Source: Streptomyces sp. NBC_00258
GTDB taxonomy: Bacteria > Actinomycetota > Actinomycetes > Streptomycetales > Streptomycetaceae
Direction of reading: 5' to 3'
DNA length: 64,000 nt
Assembly (NCBI RefSeq): GCF_036182465.1
Contig: NZ_CP108081.1
Span: 7,874,001-7,938,000, forward strand
A program made the position numbers and the translations under genes. The first letter of the stretch is position 1. Each line of letters begins with the position of its first letter. Positions 24,613-33,013 of the stretch are shown one piece after another. The notes under the pieces were generated by a model. It had not been told where the DNA came from. It ran no database searches and worked only from the letters and a program-made list of their open reading frames with translations.

Positions 24613-25848
24613 TCAGAAGCCGTGCGGCAGCCACGGCGCCACCACGGAGGAGAAGCCGAGCGAGGCCTCCGCGAGGGCGCCCTGGCGCAGCTCCCGCACC
24701 CGCCCCGCCGCGGCGAGCGAGGCGAGGGACACGCCACCGAGATAGACCGACCCCAACTCCCGTACGGACAGGGTGAGATCGGCCGCGTCGGCCGTCCGCG
24801 CGCAGGACGCTCCCTTCGCGTCACCCGTGAGCCGCCAACGCCCCTCGTTCCAGGGGCAGAAGGCGTCCTCGACCTCGAACACGACGTCCACCGGCGCCTG
24901 GTACGTCCGTGCCTCCAGCGCCGCGCCCACGTCGACGAGCCGCACGTAGAGCGAGTCCCTGAGCGACACGCCGCACCGCCGGACGTCGGAGACGAGGTGC
25001 TGCCAGGCGTCGTCCATGGGACGGCTGTGCACCTTCACCGTCGACGTCAGGTCGATGCCGAAGAGGTGCTGCCACAGCGCGGCGTACGCGGCCGGGTCGA
25101 GCGCCTCCAGGTCGCGCAGCTCGATGGTGCCGTTGGGGCCGGCCGAGTCCCAGTCCGGCTTGTTGAAGTACCGGGCGTAACCGACCACTTCGCCGTCCCG
25201 CTCCGCGAGCACGCACTGCAGCGGCGACGTGCCCTTGCGGTCGCTCTCCGGGTCGAGCAGCGGCAGCCGCTCCCAGCCGGGCCTGCGCTCCAGCATCCCG
25301 GGCCGGGCGGCCACGTGACGCGCGTACACGGCCTCGCAGGCGTCGCGTACGGCCGGCGCGTCCGGCGCCACGAGCCGCAGCCGTACGTCGTCCGTGCCCT
25401 CCGGCACCGACAGCCGCACCCGGGACGTGTCGATCTCGGCGCGCAGTTGGTGTGTCGCCACGCCGTAGCCGAACCGGCCGTAGATGACGGGCTCGGACGC
25501 CGTGAGCACGGCGAGCGACTCGCCCCAGGACCGTACGTCGTCCAGCTGGCGCCGCATCATCGACCGCAGTACACCCCGCCTGCGGTGCGTCGAGGCGACG
25601 CTCACCATCGTGACGCCGCCCGCCTGTACGGCTGCGCCGCCCGGGACGGTGACCCGGAACGTGAACGCTCCGGCCGTGCCCACACAGTCGTCGCCGTCCC
25701 AGGCACCGATGAACCGGTCGTGCTCCGTGAGGTCGCTCCACAGCGACCTCTCCTCGGGGGATTCCGCGACCCCGCCGAACGCGAGCTCCAGGTTCCCGTA
25801 CCACTTGTCCCAGTCGTCCGGGCGCAGCACGCGCAGTTCTGTCGTCAT
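24613..25848 (-). CDS. Eis-family GNAT N-acetyltransferase
   Basis: This acetyl-CoA-dependent transferase has 411 aa, the usual length of Eis proteins. The N-terminal GNAT fold carries VTMVSVASTHRRRGVLRSMM, the acetyl-CoA pyrophosphate loop. A second GNAT-like part and a C-terminal sterol-carrier-like domain follow. The chain ends in Phe (WLPHGF), whose carboxylate is the general base in Mycobacterium Eis. The active-site Tyr motif EPVIYGRFGYG is also present. Eis acetylates aminoglycosides at several amines and also protein lysines. Whether this homologue confers resistance cannot be told. It is divergent from the phosphatase gene. Confidence 0.9.
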   Translation of the reverse strand: MTTELRVLRPDDWDKWYGNLELAFGGVAESPEERSLWSDLTEHDRFIGAWDGDDCVGTAGAFTFRVTVPGGAAVQAGGVTMVSVASTHRRRGVLRSMMRRQLDDVRSWGESLAVLTASEPVIYGRFGYGVATHQLRAEIDTSRVRLSVPEGTDDVRLRLVAPDAPAVRDACEAVYARHVAARPGMLERRPGWERLPLLDPESDRKGTSPLQCVLAERDGEVVGYARYFNKPDWDSAGPNGTIELRDLEALDPAAYAALWQHLFGIDLTSTVKVHSRPMDDAWQHLVSDVRRCGVSLRDSLYVRLVDVGAALEARTYQAPVDVVFEVEDAFCPWNEGRWRLTGDAKGASCARTADAADLTLSVRELGSVYLGGVSLASLAAAGRVRELRQGALAEASLGFSSVVAPWLPHGF

Positions 25849-26034
25849 GTCCTCATGCCTACCAGGGCAATCCGGGATGAGCGACTGTATTTCTCCCGGC
25901 CCGGCGATGTCGGGTCCGTATCCGGCCGTACGCTCTGCGAGGGTCGGAATTCCCTGTGACTTCCGTCCCCGGACGGGGGACAAGTGGGACCTCCCGTGCC
26001 AAGCACCTGGTCCGATGGATAGGGTCCCGAACTA

Positions 26035-27216
26035 ATGGCAGCAGGACGAGAGCGGCGCGCTGAAGCCGATACGTTCACGGCCCGGTTGAAGAAGCAGGTT
26101 CACCGGGTCCGCACCGGCCTGCGCAGATCCGCTGTCGACTACTTCCGCGGCGACGGCTCCGACTGGGTCGCGCTCGCCGGTCTGCTGCTGACCATTCCCG
26201 TGATCGCCTGCCTCACACTCATGAACTCGGTCTGGTGCTCGCCGGCGCTGCTGGTCCTGCCGATCGTCGCCGGCGGGCTGCTGCTGCGGCCGTCGAGTCT
26301 GCTCGGGCTGTACGCCGCGGCGGCCACCGCGCTGATCGTGGAGTCCGTGAAACTCGGGCCGTACACGGAGGGGCCTTCCCGGGTGACGCCCGGGATCGTG
26401 CTGGTCGTGGCCGCGTGCGGGTTCTTCGGGCTGCTGATCGCCCAGTTCCGCAGCCGGGTGGGTGTGCCGTGGCGGCGGGGCGGGACCATGCTGTTCGACC
26501 TGCGTGAGCGGATCCGGGTGCAGAGCAAGTTGCCGAAGCTGCCGATGGGTTGGCATCGGGAGATGGCCCTGCGGCCGGCCGGTGGGCAGTCGTTCTCCGG
26601 CGACTTCGTCGTCGCGGCCCGTACGAACGGGGGCCGCACGCTTGAGGTCGTCCTGACTGACGTCTCCGGAAAGGGGATGGACGCGGGGTCGCGTGCGCTG
26701 CTGTTGTCCGGGGCGTTCGGGGGCCTGCTGGGCTCGCTTCCCCCGCACGCGTTCCTGCCCGCGGCGAACGGGTACCTGCTCCGGCAGGACTGGGACGAGG
26801 GTTTCGCCACGTCGATCCATCTGGTCCTGGACCTGGACTCGGGGGACTACGAACTGTTCTCCGCCGGGCATCCGCCGGGGCTTCAGCTCAGCGCGGGGAA
26901 CGGGCGCTGGGAGGAGAAGGCCGCGGAGGGGCCGTTGCTTGGGGTGTACGACGGGGCTCAGTTCGACCCCGTGAAGGGGTCGTTGCGGCCCGGGGACGTT
27001 CTGATGCTCTTCACGGACGGTCTGGTCGAGACGTCCGAACGCGACATCGTCGAGGGCATCGACCGCCTGACCGGCGAGGCCGACCGGTATGTGGCCGGGG
27101 GCTTCCACGGCGCGGCCTGGCACCTCATCGAGGCGGTCGCGAAGGACGTGAACGACGATCGGGCGCTGTTGCTGATCTGCCGCGAGGGGGCGACGACGGG
27201 GCCGGCGACGGTCTGA
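26035..27216 (+). CDS. Membrane-anchored PP2C/SpoIIE-type Ser/Thr phosphatase
   Basis: This 393-aa protein has three or four N-terminal TM segments (about 45-140) followed by a cytoplasmic SpoIIE phosphatase domain from about residue 175. The metal-binding motifs are present: SGDFVVAAR, TDVSGKGMDA, FSAGHPPGL, LMLFTDGLVE and NDDRALLLI. These enzymes usually dephosphorylate anti-anti-sigma factors in Streptomyces stress and sporulation circuits. No sensor PAS/GAF or kinase domain is fused. The ribosome site is weak (TAGGG about 11 nt upstream). Confidence 0.93.
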   Translation: MAAGRERRAEADTFTARLKKQVHRVRTGLRRSAVDYFRGDGSDWVALAGLLLTIPVIACLTLMNSVWCSPALLVLPIVAGGLLLRPSSLLGLYAAAATALIVESVKLGPYTEGPSRVTPGIVLVVAACGFFGLLIAQFRSRVGVPWRRGGTMLFDLRERIRVQSKLPKLPMGWHREMALRPAGGQSFSGDFVVAARTNGGRTLEVVLTDVSGKGMDAGSRALLLSGAFGGLLGSLPPHAFLPAANGYLLRQDWDEGFATSIHLVLDLDSGDYELFSAGHPPGLQLSAGNGRWEEKAAEGPLLGVYDGAQFDPVKGSLRPGDVLMLFTDGLVETSERDIVEGIDRLTGEADRYVAGGFHGAAWHLIEAVAKDVNDDRALLLICREGATTGPATV

Positions 27217-27257
27217 GTCGTTTGTCTTCGTCTTCGTTGTCGGCTGCGGGTGTGTTT

Positions 27258-27525
27258 GTGGCTGGTCGCGCAGTTCCCCGCGCCCCTTGGGTGGGTGGGG
27301 GTTTCGGCTCGTCCGTCTGGTGCGGGGACGTGGCGGGATGTGCGTCCGCAGCCGGTGACGTAAGGCGCAGTTGCCGCCCGGTGGACGACAACTGGTGTCC
27401 TCGTATGCTGCGGCCACACATCCCGCCACGTCCCCTCCGGCCGGTGGATGATTCGGCCCTCGCTAGGGGGCGCGGGCCACGGCGGGGGCGCCCCTTCAGG
27501 GGCGCGGGGAACTGCGCGACAAGCC
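27258..27525. repeat. Nested palindromic element: family A arms around a 19-bp-IR insert
   Basis: The outer arms at 27258-27287 and 27496-27525 pair at 29 of 30 positions (family A sequence with flank GTGGCTGG). Normally these arms are separated by a few bases; here about 208 bp intervene. The insert carries perfect 19-bp inverted repeats GGGGACGTGGCGGGATGTG (27324-27342) and its complement (27417-27435). Inside these lies CAGTTG/CAACTG. No coding frame is convincing in 27217-27636. A CTGGGGGC/GCCCCCAG hairpin stands near 27576-27595. Confidence 0.7.
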
Positions 27526-27636
27526 ACAGCGGGCCCGCACTCACCAATCCGTCCCAATCCCCACCCACCCCGGGGTCTGGGGGCGGAGCCCCCAGTTTCG
27601 GGAAGGGGTGGGGTTGGGGGAAAGGAAAGCCCTGCC

Positions 27637-28815
27637 TCAGCCGACCCGTGCCACGTCCCGCTCGACCTCCACGTCGTCCCGCCCCCCGGGCAACACCCGA
27701 GCCAGCCACCCCGACCGCCCCGCGGCCAACGGCCCAAGAACAGCCAGCACCAGCACATACCCCGCGATGAACGGCGACAGCCGCTCGTCGAGCCCCGCCA
27801 CCGCAGCCATCGTCGCAAGGATCAGCGCAAACTCCCCCCGAGCAAGAAGCGTCGTGGAGATATTGGCGGCGGGCCCGGCCCCGAACCCGTACACACGAGC
27901 CGCACCAAGCCCCGCAAGCACGTTCATGACGAGCGTCAGCGCCACCGCGGCCAGCACGGGCCAGAGCACGGTGGGCAGGTCACCGGGGTCGATGGACAGC
28001 CCGAACGCGAAGAAGAACATCGCGCCGAAGGCGTCCCGCAGCGGATGCACCAGCTTGAGTATCCGCTCCCCGGAGGAGGTGCTGCCGAGCATCAGCCCGA
28101 CCATGAACGCCCCGATCGCGTCCGCGACCCCGAACCACTCCGAGACTCCCGCCATGAACACGGCCGCCCCGAGGAAGGAGATGACCAGCAGCTCGTCGTC
28201 CTTGGTGTCGAAGAGCCGCCCCACCACCCGCGTACCGAACCGCGCGGCGAGGGCGAGCAGCAGCAGGAAGGCGAAGGCCTTGCCGCCGTCGAGGACGGCC
28301 GCGCCGAGGGAGTTCGCGCCGGACAGGATCGGCTGGAGGGCGGCGAGGTAGAGGGCGAGGAAGACGTCCTCGACGACGATGATGCCGAGGATCGGCTTGG
28401 TCTCGGGGTTGCCGAGCCGCCCCGTGTCCACGAGCACCTTCGTCACGATCGCGGACGAGGAGATGCCCAGCACCCCGGCGAGGACCAGCGCTTCGGAGGT
28501 GCCCCAGCCGAGGGCGAATCCGAAGCCCAGGCCGGCGCCGACGTTCAAGGCGAGGTAGGTCCCTCCGGCGAGAGCCATCCGGCGCCCGCCCGCCTTGAGG
28601 TCGTCCATGTGGAACTCGAGGCCGAGGTAGAAGAGCAACAGGACCAGGCCGAGTGCGGAGAGCATCTCCATGTCGTGCGGGTCCGAGACGAGCACGATGC
28701 CGGGCGTGTGGGGGCCGAGCAGTATTCCGGCCAGGATGAAGAGGGGAATGGTGGGGAGCCCGATACGGGCACCCGCGCGGGCGAGAACGGCGGCGGCCAG
28801 AAAGGCGCCGCCCAT
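27637..28815 (-). CDS. Cation/proton antiporter, CPA2 (Kef-like) family
   Basis: This membrane exchanger for Na+ or K+ against H+ has 392 aa from ATG 28815 and about 12 TM segments. Family features are IPLFILAGILLGPHTPG, LGISSSAIVTKVLVDTG, and the conserved acidic pair in IIVVEDVFLALYL. It lacks the TrkA-N NAD-binding tail of true KefB/C. The ATG has no ribosome site, whereas an AAGGAGG stands 9 nt before an in-frame ATC at 28842. The extension GHAELLIA continues the first hydrophobic helix, so a rare ATC start is plausible. It is divergent from the ABC operon. Confidence 0.88.
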   Translation of the reverse strand: MGGAFLAAAVLARAGARIGLPTIPLFILAGILLGPHTPGIVLVSDPHDMEMLSALGLVLLLFYLGLEFHMDDLKAGGRRMALAGGTYLALNVGAGLGFGFALGWGTSEALVLAGVLGISSSAIVTKVLVDTGRLGNPETKPILGIIVVEDVFLALYLAALQPILSGANSLGAAVLDGGKAFAFLLLLALAARFGTRVVGRLFDTKDDELLVISFLGAAVFMAGVSEWFGVADAIGAFMVGLMLGSTSSGERILKLVHPLRDAFGAMFFFAFGLSIDPGDLPTVLWPVLAAVALTLVMNVLAGLGAARVYGFGAGPAANISTTLLARGEFALILATMAAVAGLDERLSPFIAGYVLVLAVLGPLAAGRSGWLARVLPGGRDDVEVERDVARVG

Positions 28816-28962
28816 GGCGATCAGAAGCTCTGCGTGTCCGATGGGCCCGTTCCTCCTTGGTCGAGAGAGCGGTAGGGAGCGGTAGAGGGGGTGGTGGTCG
28901 GGGATCTGGTCGTAGGTGGTCGGGAGTTGGTCAAGGGAGCGTCAAGGAATCGTCAGTAATTA

Positions 28963-29020
28963 GTTTACCAAACGATCTGGAGTGCCGACCGGGCCGGACC
29001 GAGTGGTGGGGTTTACCCCA
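28963..29020. promoter_or_regulatory. Two dyads in the antiporter-ABC divergent region
   Basis: GTTTaccAAAC (28963-28973) and TGGGGTttACCCCA (29007-29020) lie in the 323-bp divergent region 28816-29138, which has no gene. Either could be an operator. The second resembles the short dyads bound by LuxR-type response regulators of cell-envelope stress. Confidence 0.35.
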
Positions 29021-29138
29021 GCTGGACTCGGCGGCCGTCCTCATGGTCCCGGGTGGTCCCGAATCCGTAGTTTCGAGACATCGGCAGCGAGCGCGCTGCG
29101 ACGAGCGGGGCGACGAATGAGGGAAGGCGGACCCGGCC

Positions 29139-29981
29139 ATGGGGCTGCGTAGGAAGCGGTACGAGGACGGAGACGCCGTAGAGAGCCCGACCGGGCCGTC
29201 GTTCGTCGCGGAGGGTGCGTCCGGACCGGCGGGGGACTGGGCCGTCGAACTGCGCGGCGTGCGGCGGCAGTACGGGCGCGGCGCGTCCGCCGTGCACGCC
29301 CTGCGCGGCATCGACCTCGCGCTCCCACGAGGCAGCTTCACCGCCGTGATGGGACCGTCCGGCTCGGGCAAGTCCACGTTCCTGCAGTGCGCGGCCGGCC
29401 TCGACCGGCCGAGCGGCGGCACGGTCAGGCTCGGCGGCACGGACATCACGGGCATGAACGAGAACAAGCTGACGGCGCTGCGGCGTTCGCGCCTCGGGTT
29501 CGTCTTCCAGGCGTTCAACCTGCTGCCGTCCCTGACCGTCGAGCAGAACGTGGTGCTGCCGATGCGCCTGGCGGGTCACCGGCCCGACCGGCGCCGGGCG
29601 GCCGCGGTCCTCGGTCAGGTGGGCCTCGAAGGCTTGGGGCGCCGACGCCCCGGCCAGCTCTCCGGCGGCCAGCAGCAGCGCGTCGCCATCGCCCGCGCCC
29701 TGGTCACCCGGCCCGACGTCGTCTTCGCGGACGAGCCGACCGGCGCGCTCGACACGACCACCGCCGCCGAGGTCCTCGGCCTGCTGAGGCAGGCCGTTGA
29801 CGGGCTCGGCGCCACGGTCGTCATGGTCACCCACGATCCGGCGGCCGCCGCCTGGTCCGACCGCGTCCTGTTCCTCGCCGACGGCTCGATCGTCGACCAC
29901 CTGGAGCGTGCCCCGGCCGACCGGATCGCCGCCCGCATGGCGTCGCTCGCCGTACCCTCCTACTCGGGAGCGGCAGCCTGA
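29139..29981 (+). CDS. ABC transporter ATPase, MacB/LolD-type
   Basis: This is the cytoplasmic ATPase of a MacB-like (type VII) ABC system, 280 aa. Walker A is MGPSGSGKST (71-80), the Q-loop is in VFQAFNLLPSLTVEQN, the signature is LSGGQQQRVAIARAL, Walker B is VVFADEPTGALD and the switch His is in VMVTHDP. About 35 extra residues precede the domain. It ends with TGATG overlapping the permease start. In Gram-positive bacteria such pairs commonly give resistance to, or sensing of, antimicrobial peptides. Confidence 0.94.
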   Translation: MGLRRKRYEDGDAVESPTGPSFVAEGASGPAGDWAVELRGVRRQYGRGASAVHALRGIDLALPRGSFTAVMGPSGSGKSTFLQCAAGLDRPSGGTVRLGGTDITGMNENKLTALRRSRLGFVFQAFNLLPSLTVEQNVVLPMRLAGHRPDRRRAAAVLGQVGLEGLGRRRPGQLSGGQQQRVAIARALVTRPDVVFADEPTGALDTTTAAEVLGLLRQAVDGLGATVVMVTHDPAAAAWSDRVLFLADGSIVDHLERAPADRIAARMASLAVPSYSGAAA

Positions 29982-32434
29982 TGTTCGTGCCCAACGGCCT
30001 TGCCCGCGCCGCCGTCCGCTTCAAGCCCGCCGCCTTCGTGGGCACGTTCGTCGCGCTCGCCATGGCCGCGTTCATCGTCTCGGCCTGCGGGATCCTCCTG
30101 GAGACCGGGCTGCGGGCCTCGGTTCCGCCCGTCCGCTACGCAGGCGCCCCCGTGGTCGCCGCCGCCGACCAGCGGGCCCACCTCGTCACCGGCCACGGCG
30201 ACAACCGCGAGGACGACGCCGTGCCGGTCCCGGACCGGGCCTGGCTGGACAACTCCCTGGTGGCGAAGGCCGGTTCCGTGACGGGAGCGCGGGCGGCGGT
30301 GCCGGATGTGACCTTCCCCGTCCAGACACGTACGGGTGAGCAGGTCACCGCCCACGGCTGGGGCTCCACCGCCTTCACCGGCGAACGGCTGACGTCCGGG
30401 CACGCTCCCGGGGAAGGCGAAGTCGCCCTCACGAAGGGCGTCCTCACGAAAGGCACGGTGGGCGACCGCGTCACCCTCACCACGGCCGACGGCCCCCGCA
30501 CCTACCGCGTGTCCGGGCTCATGAAGGCCGGGGCACCCACCGCCTGGTTCACCGACACCGAAGCCGTACGAGTCTCCGGGCACCCCGGCCGCGTCGACGC
30601 CATCGCCGTCCTCCCGAAGGAGGGCGTGTCCGCCGGGACCCTCAAGTCCCAGGTGGAGCACGCTCTCGGCAACCGTGCCGAGGTGTACGCCGGGGGCGAC
30701 CGCGGGACCGTCGAGGACTCCTCCCTCGCCGAGGCGAAGGAGGCGCTCATCGCGCTCGGCGGCTCCTTCGGCGGTATCGCCGCGACGGTCGCCGTCTTCA
30801 CGGCGATGGGTACCGTGGCGCTGTCCGTCGCCCAACGCGCGCGTGAGTTCGCCCTGTTGAGGGCCATCGGCACGACCCCGCGTCAGATCCGCCGCTCCAT
30901 CGCCACCGAGACCCTGCTCGTCGCGCCCCTCGCCGGCCTGGCCGGCCTGCTGCCCGGGATCGCGCTGGCCGGCTGGTGGTTCGGACAGCTCAAGGACAAG
31001 GGCGCGATCCCGGAGGCCGTCGACCTGTCCGTCTCGTACATCCCGCTGCTCTCGGCCGTCGGCGCGGTCCTCCTCGCCGCGCTGCTCGCCGGGTACGCGG
31101 CCGCCCGCCGCCCGGCGCGGATCAAACCGGGCCAGGCGCTCACCGAGGCATCCGTGGAGCGGCTGCGCCCGGGCTGGATCCGTACGCCGCTGGGGATCGC
31201 GGCGGCCGCCGGAGGCTGTGTCTGCGCGGGGCTCGCCGCGTCGCTGACCGGCGAGGACGCGGCCAACGCGGCGCTGGGCATCGTCATGCTGTTCATGCTG
31301 GCCGTGGCGCTGCTCGGACCACTGGTCGCACGCGCCTGCGCCGCCCTGTTCGGCCTCCCGCTGCGCGGCGCCGGGGCGTCCGCCTCACTCGCCGCAGCCA
31401 ACTCCCGTACGAACGCCCGCCGGCTGGCCTCCGCGATCACCCCGATCGTCCTCGCGATGGCCTTCTCGTCCGTCCTCGTCTTCATGCACACCAGCGAGGA
31501 GCGGGTCACCCGGGAGCAGCAGCGGGACGGCATCGTGGCCGACCACATCGTGACGTCGGACGGGGGCCTGGCTCCGGGCGCCGTGCGTGAGGCCGCCCGA
31601 GCACCGGAAGTCACCGCCGCCGTCGGCCTGTTGAGGACCGAGGTGCTCGTGCGGGCGAACGGGTACCTGAACTCGGCCTCCACCCAGGGCGTCACGGGCT
31701 CGGCGCGGGACCTGGCCCGGGTGCAGGACCTGAAGGTCGAGAAGGGCGCCCTGTCCCTGAAGCGGGGCGAGATCGCCGTCGACGCCTCACTGGCCGCGAA
31801 CGCCGGCGCCGGTGTGGGCGACCGGATGGAACTGCGCCTGCCCGACGGCACGAAGACGTCCCCGCGCATCGTGGCGACGTACGAGCGCGGCATGGGACTG
31901 TCCCAGGTCACCATGGGCCAGGCCGACCTGGCGTCCCACGTCGGCTCCGCCTTCGCCACGGAGGTCTGGACGAAGGGCGGGAACGCCGGCGATCTCGCGA
32001 AGGTGGGCACTGTCCTGGACCGCGAGGACTACACGACCGCCCAGTCCCTCGACCGGGAGATCAACGCTTGGGCCAACACCGTCATGGCGGCCGTCCTCGG
32101 CGGATTCGCGGCCGTGGCCGCCGCCAACACCCTGGTGATGACGGTCCTCGACCGCCGGCGCGAGCTGGGCACGCTGCGGCTCATCGGTTCCACCCGCCGC
32201 CAGGTGATGCGCATGATCCGCTGGGAGGCGCTGCTCGTCGCACTCGCCGGCATCGCCCTCGGCACGGCCATCGCGCTCGCCACGCTCGTCCCGATGATGA
32301 AGGGCCTCACTGGCCAGGCACCGTACATACCCCCGCTGGTGTACGGCTCGTTCGCGGCGGCCATTGTGATCCTCGGCCTGACGGCGGCGACCGTACCGGC
32401 GCGGGCCGCGATACGGGGCACACTCGACGCATGA
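29981..32434 (+). CDS. ABC transporter permease, FtsX/MacB family (duplicated)
   Basis: This 817-aa membrane protein has a first TM near residues 15-40 and a large extracytoplasmic domain. A first FtsX block lies near 260-370 (AREFALLRAIGTTPRQIRRS), then a second TM and outer domain, and a C-terminal FtsX block near 690-815 (RRELGTLRLIGSTRRQVMRM). The two-block, ten-TM layout is the usual Streptomyces type. It moves force rather than solute through the membrane in known members. The start overlaps the ATPase stop, and its own stop overlaps the HD-protein start (ATGA). Confidence 0.93.
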   Translation: MFVPNGLARAAVRFKPAAFVGTFVALAMAAFIVSACGILLETGLRASVPPVRYAGAPVVAAADQRAHLVTGHGDNREDDAVPVPDRAWLDNSLVAKAGSVTGARAAVPDVTFPVQTRTGEQVTAHGWGSTAFTGERLTSGHAPGEGEVALTKGVLTKGTVGDRVTLTTADGPRTYRVSGLMKAGAPTAWFTDTEAVRVSGHPGRVDAIAVLPKEGVSAGTLKSQVEHALGNRAEVYAGGDRGTVEDSSLAEAKEALIALGGSFGGIAATVAVFTAMGTVALSVAQRAREFALLRAIGTTPRQIRRSIATETLLVAPLAGLAGLLPGIALAGWWFGQLKDKGAIPEAVDLSVSYIPLLSAVGAVLLAALLAGYAAARRPARIKPGQALTEASVERLRPGWIRTPLGIAAAAGGCVCAGLAASLTGEDAANAALGIVMLFMLAVALLGPLVARACAALFGLPLRGAGASASLAAANSRTNARRLASAITPIVLAMAFSSVLVFMHTSEERVTREQQRDGIVADHIVTSDGGLAPGAVREAARAPEVTAAVGLLRTEVLVRANGYLNSASTQGVTGSARDLARVQDLKVEKGALSLKRGEIAVDASLAANAGAGVGDRMELRLPDGTKTSPRIVATYERGMGLSQVTMGQADLASHVGSAFATEVWTKGGNAGDLAKVGTVLDREDYTTAQSLDREINAWANTVMAAVLGGFAAVAAANTLVMTVLDRRRELGTLRLIGSTRRQVMRMIRWEALLVALAGIALGTAIALATLVPMMKGLTGQAPYIPPLVYGSFAAAIVILGLTAATVPARAAIRGTLDA

Positions 32435-32913
32435 ACGAGAACGAGCGCCGAGTGACCGAGAGACCGCTTCTGACCCTCACCGAGGTCGAGGCCCTGGCCC
32501 GGAACGCGCACGCGGCCCAGACGGACAAGGCGGGCCGCCCGTACACCGAGCACCTGCTGGCCGTGGCCGACGGGGTGCGGGCCCGCGGCGGCGACGAGGA
32601 GCAGATCGCCGCCGCCTGGCTGCACGACTCCGTCGAGGACGACGCGCTCTCCGAGGACTGGCTCCGCGAGGCCGCCCTGTCCCGGCGCACGAAGGACATC
32701 GTGCTGGCCCTCACCAAGCGGCAGGGCGAGCCCCCGGAGGCCTACGCCGACCGCATCCTGGCCACCCCGGGAGCCCTCCTCGTGAAGGAGTCCGACCTCG
32801 CCCACAACGCGAACCCGGCCCGCCTGGCGGCCCTGGACGAGTTCACCCGGGCCCGCCTGACCCAGAAGTACACGAAGATGCGCAAACTTCTGGGCCTGGC
32901 AAAGGCCCCGTAA
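32431..32913 (+). CDS. Small HD-domain hydrolase, SpoT/MESH1-like
   Basis: This 160-aa protein is made almost entirely of an HD fold. The motifs resemble the (p)ppGpp hydrolase domain of RelA/SpoT and the single-domain MESH1: GRPYTEHLLAVADGV, then AAWLHDSVEDD (the HDxxED signature) and VKESDLAHNANPARL. No synthetase, TGS or ACT domain is present. It may hydrolyse an alarmone or a related nucleotide, but related HD proteins act on other substrates. ATGA overlap with the ABC permease gene shows co-translation, which is unusual for this family. Confidence 0.75.
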   Translation: MNENERRVTERPLLTLTEVEALARNAHAAQTDKAGRPYTEHLLAVADGVRARGGDEEQIAAAWLHDSVEDDALSEDWLREAALSRRTKDIVLALTKRQGEPPEAYADRILATPGALLVKESDLAHNANPARLAALDEFTRARLTQKYTKMRKLLGLAKAP

Positions 32914-32942
32914 GGGGCGCGGGGAACTGCGCGACCAGCCAC
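32913..32942 (+). repeat. Family A half-element after the HD gene
   Basis: This single arm reads AGGGGCGCGGGGAACTGCGC and continues into the flank GACCAGCCAC. It begins on the last base of the HD-gene TAA stop. Only one arm is present, though GGCCCC just upstream can pair with its first bases. Confidence 0.7.
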
Positions 32943-33013
32943 AACGCACCCGCAGGTTCAAACGACGTGTTCCCGCGCGGAGCGCTCCGCAGGGGCGCCG
33001 AGCGGGGCGCGCC

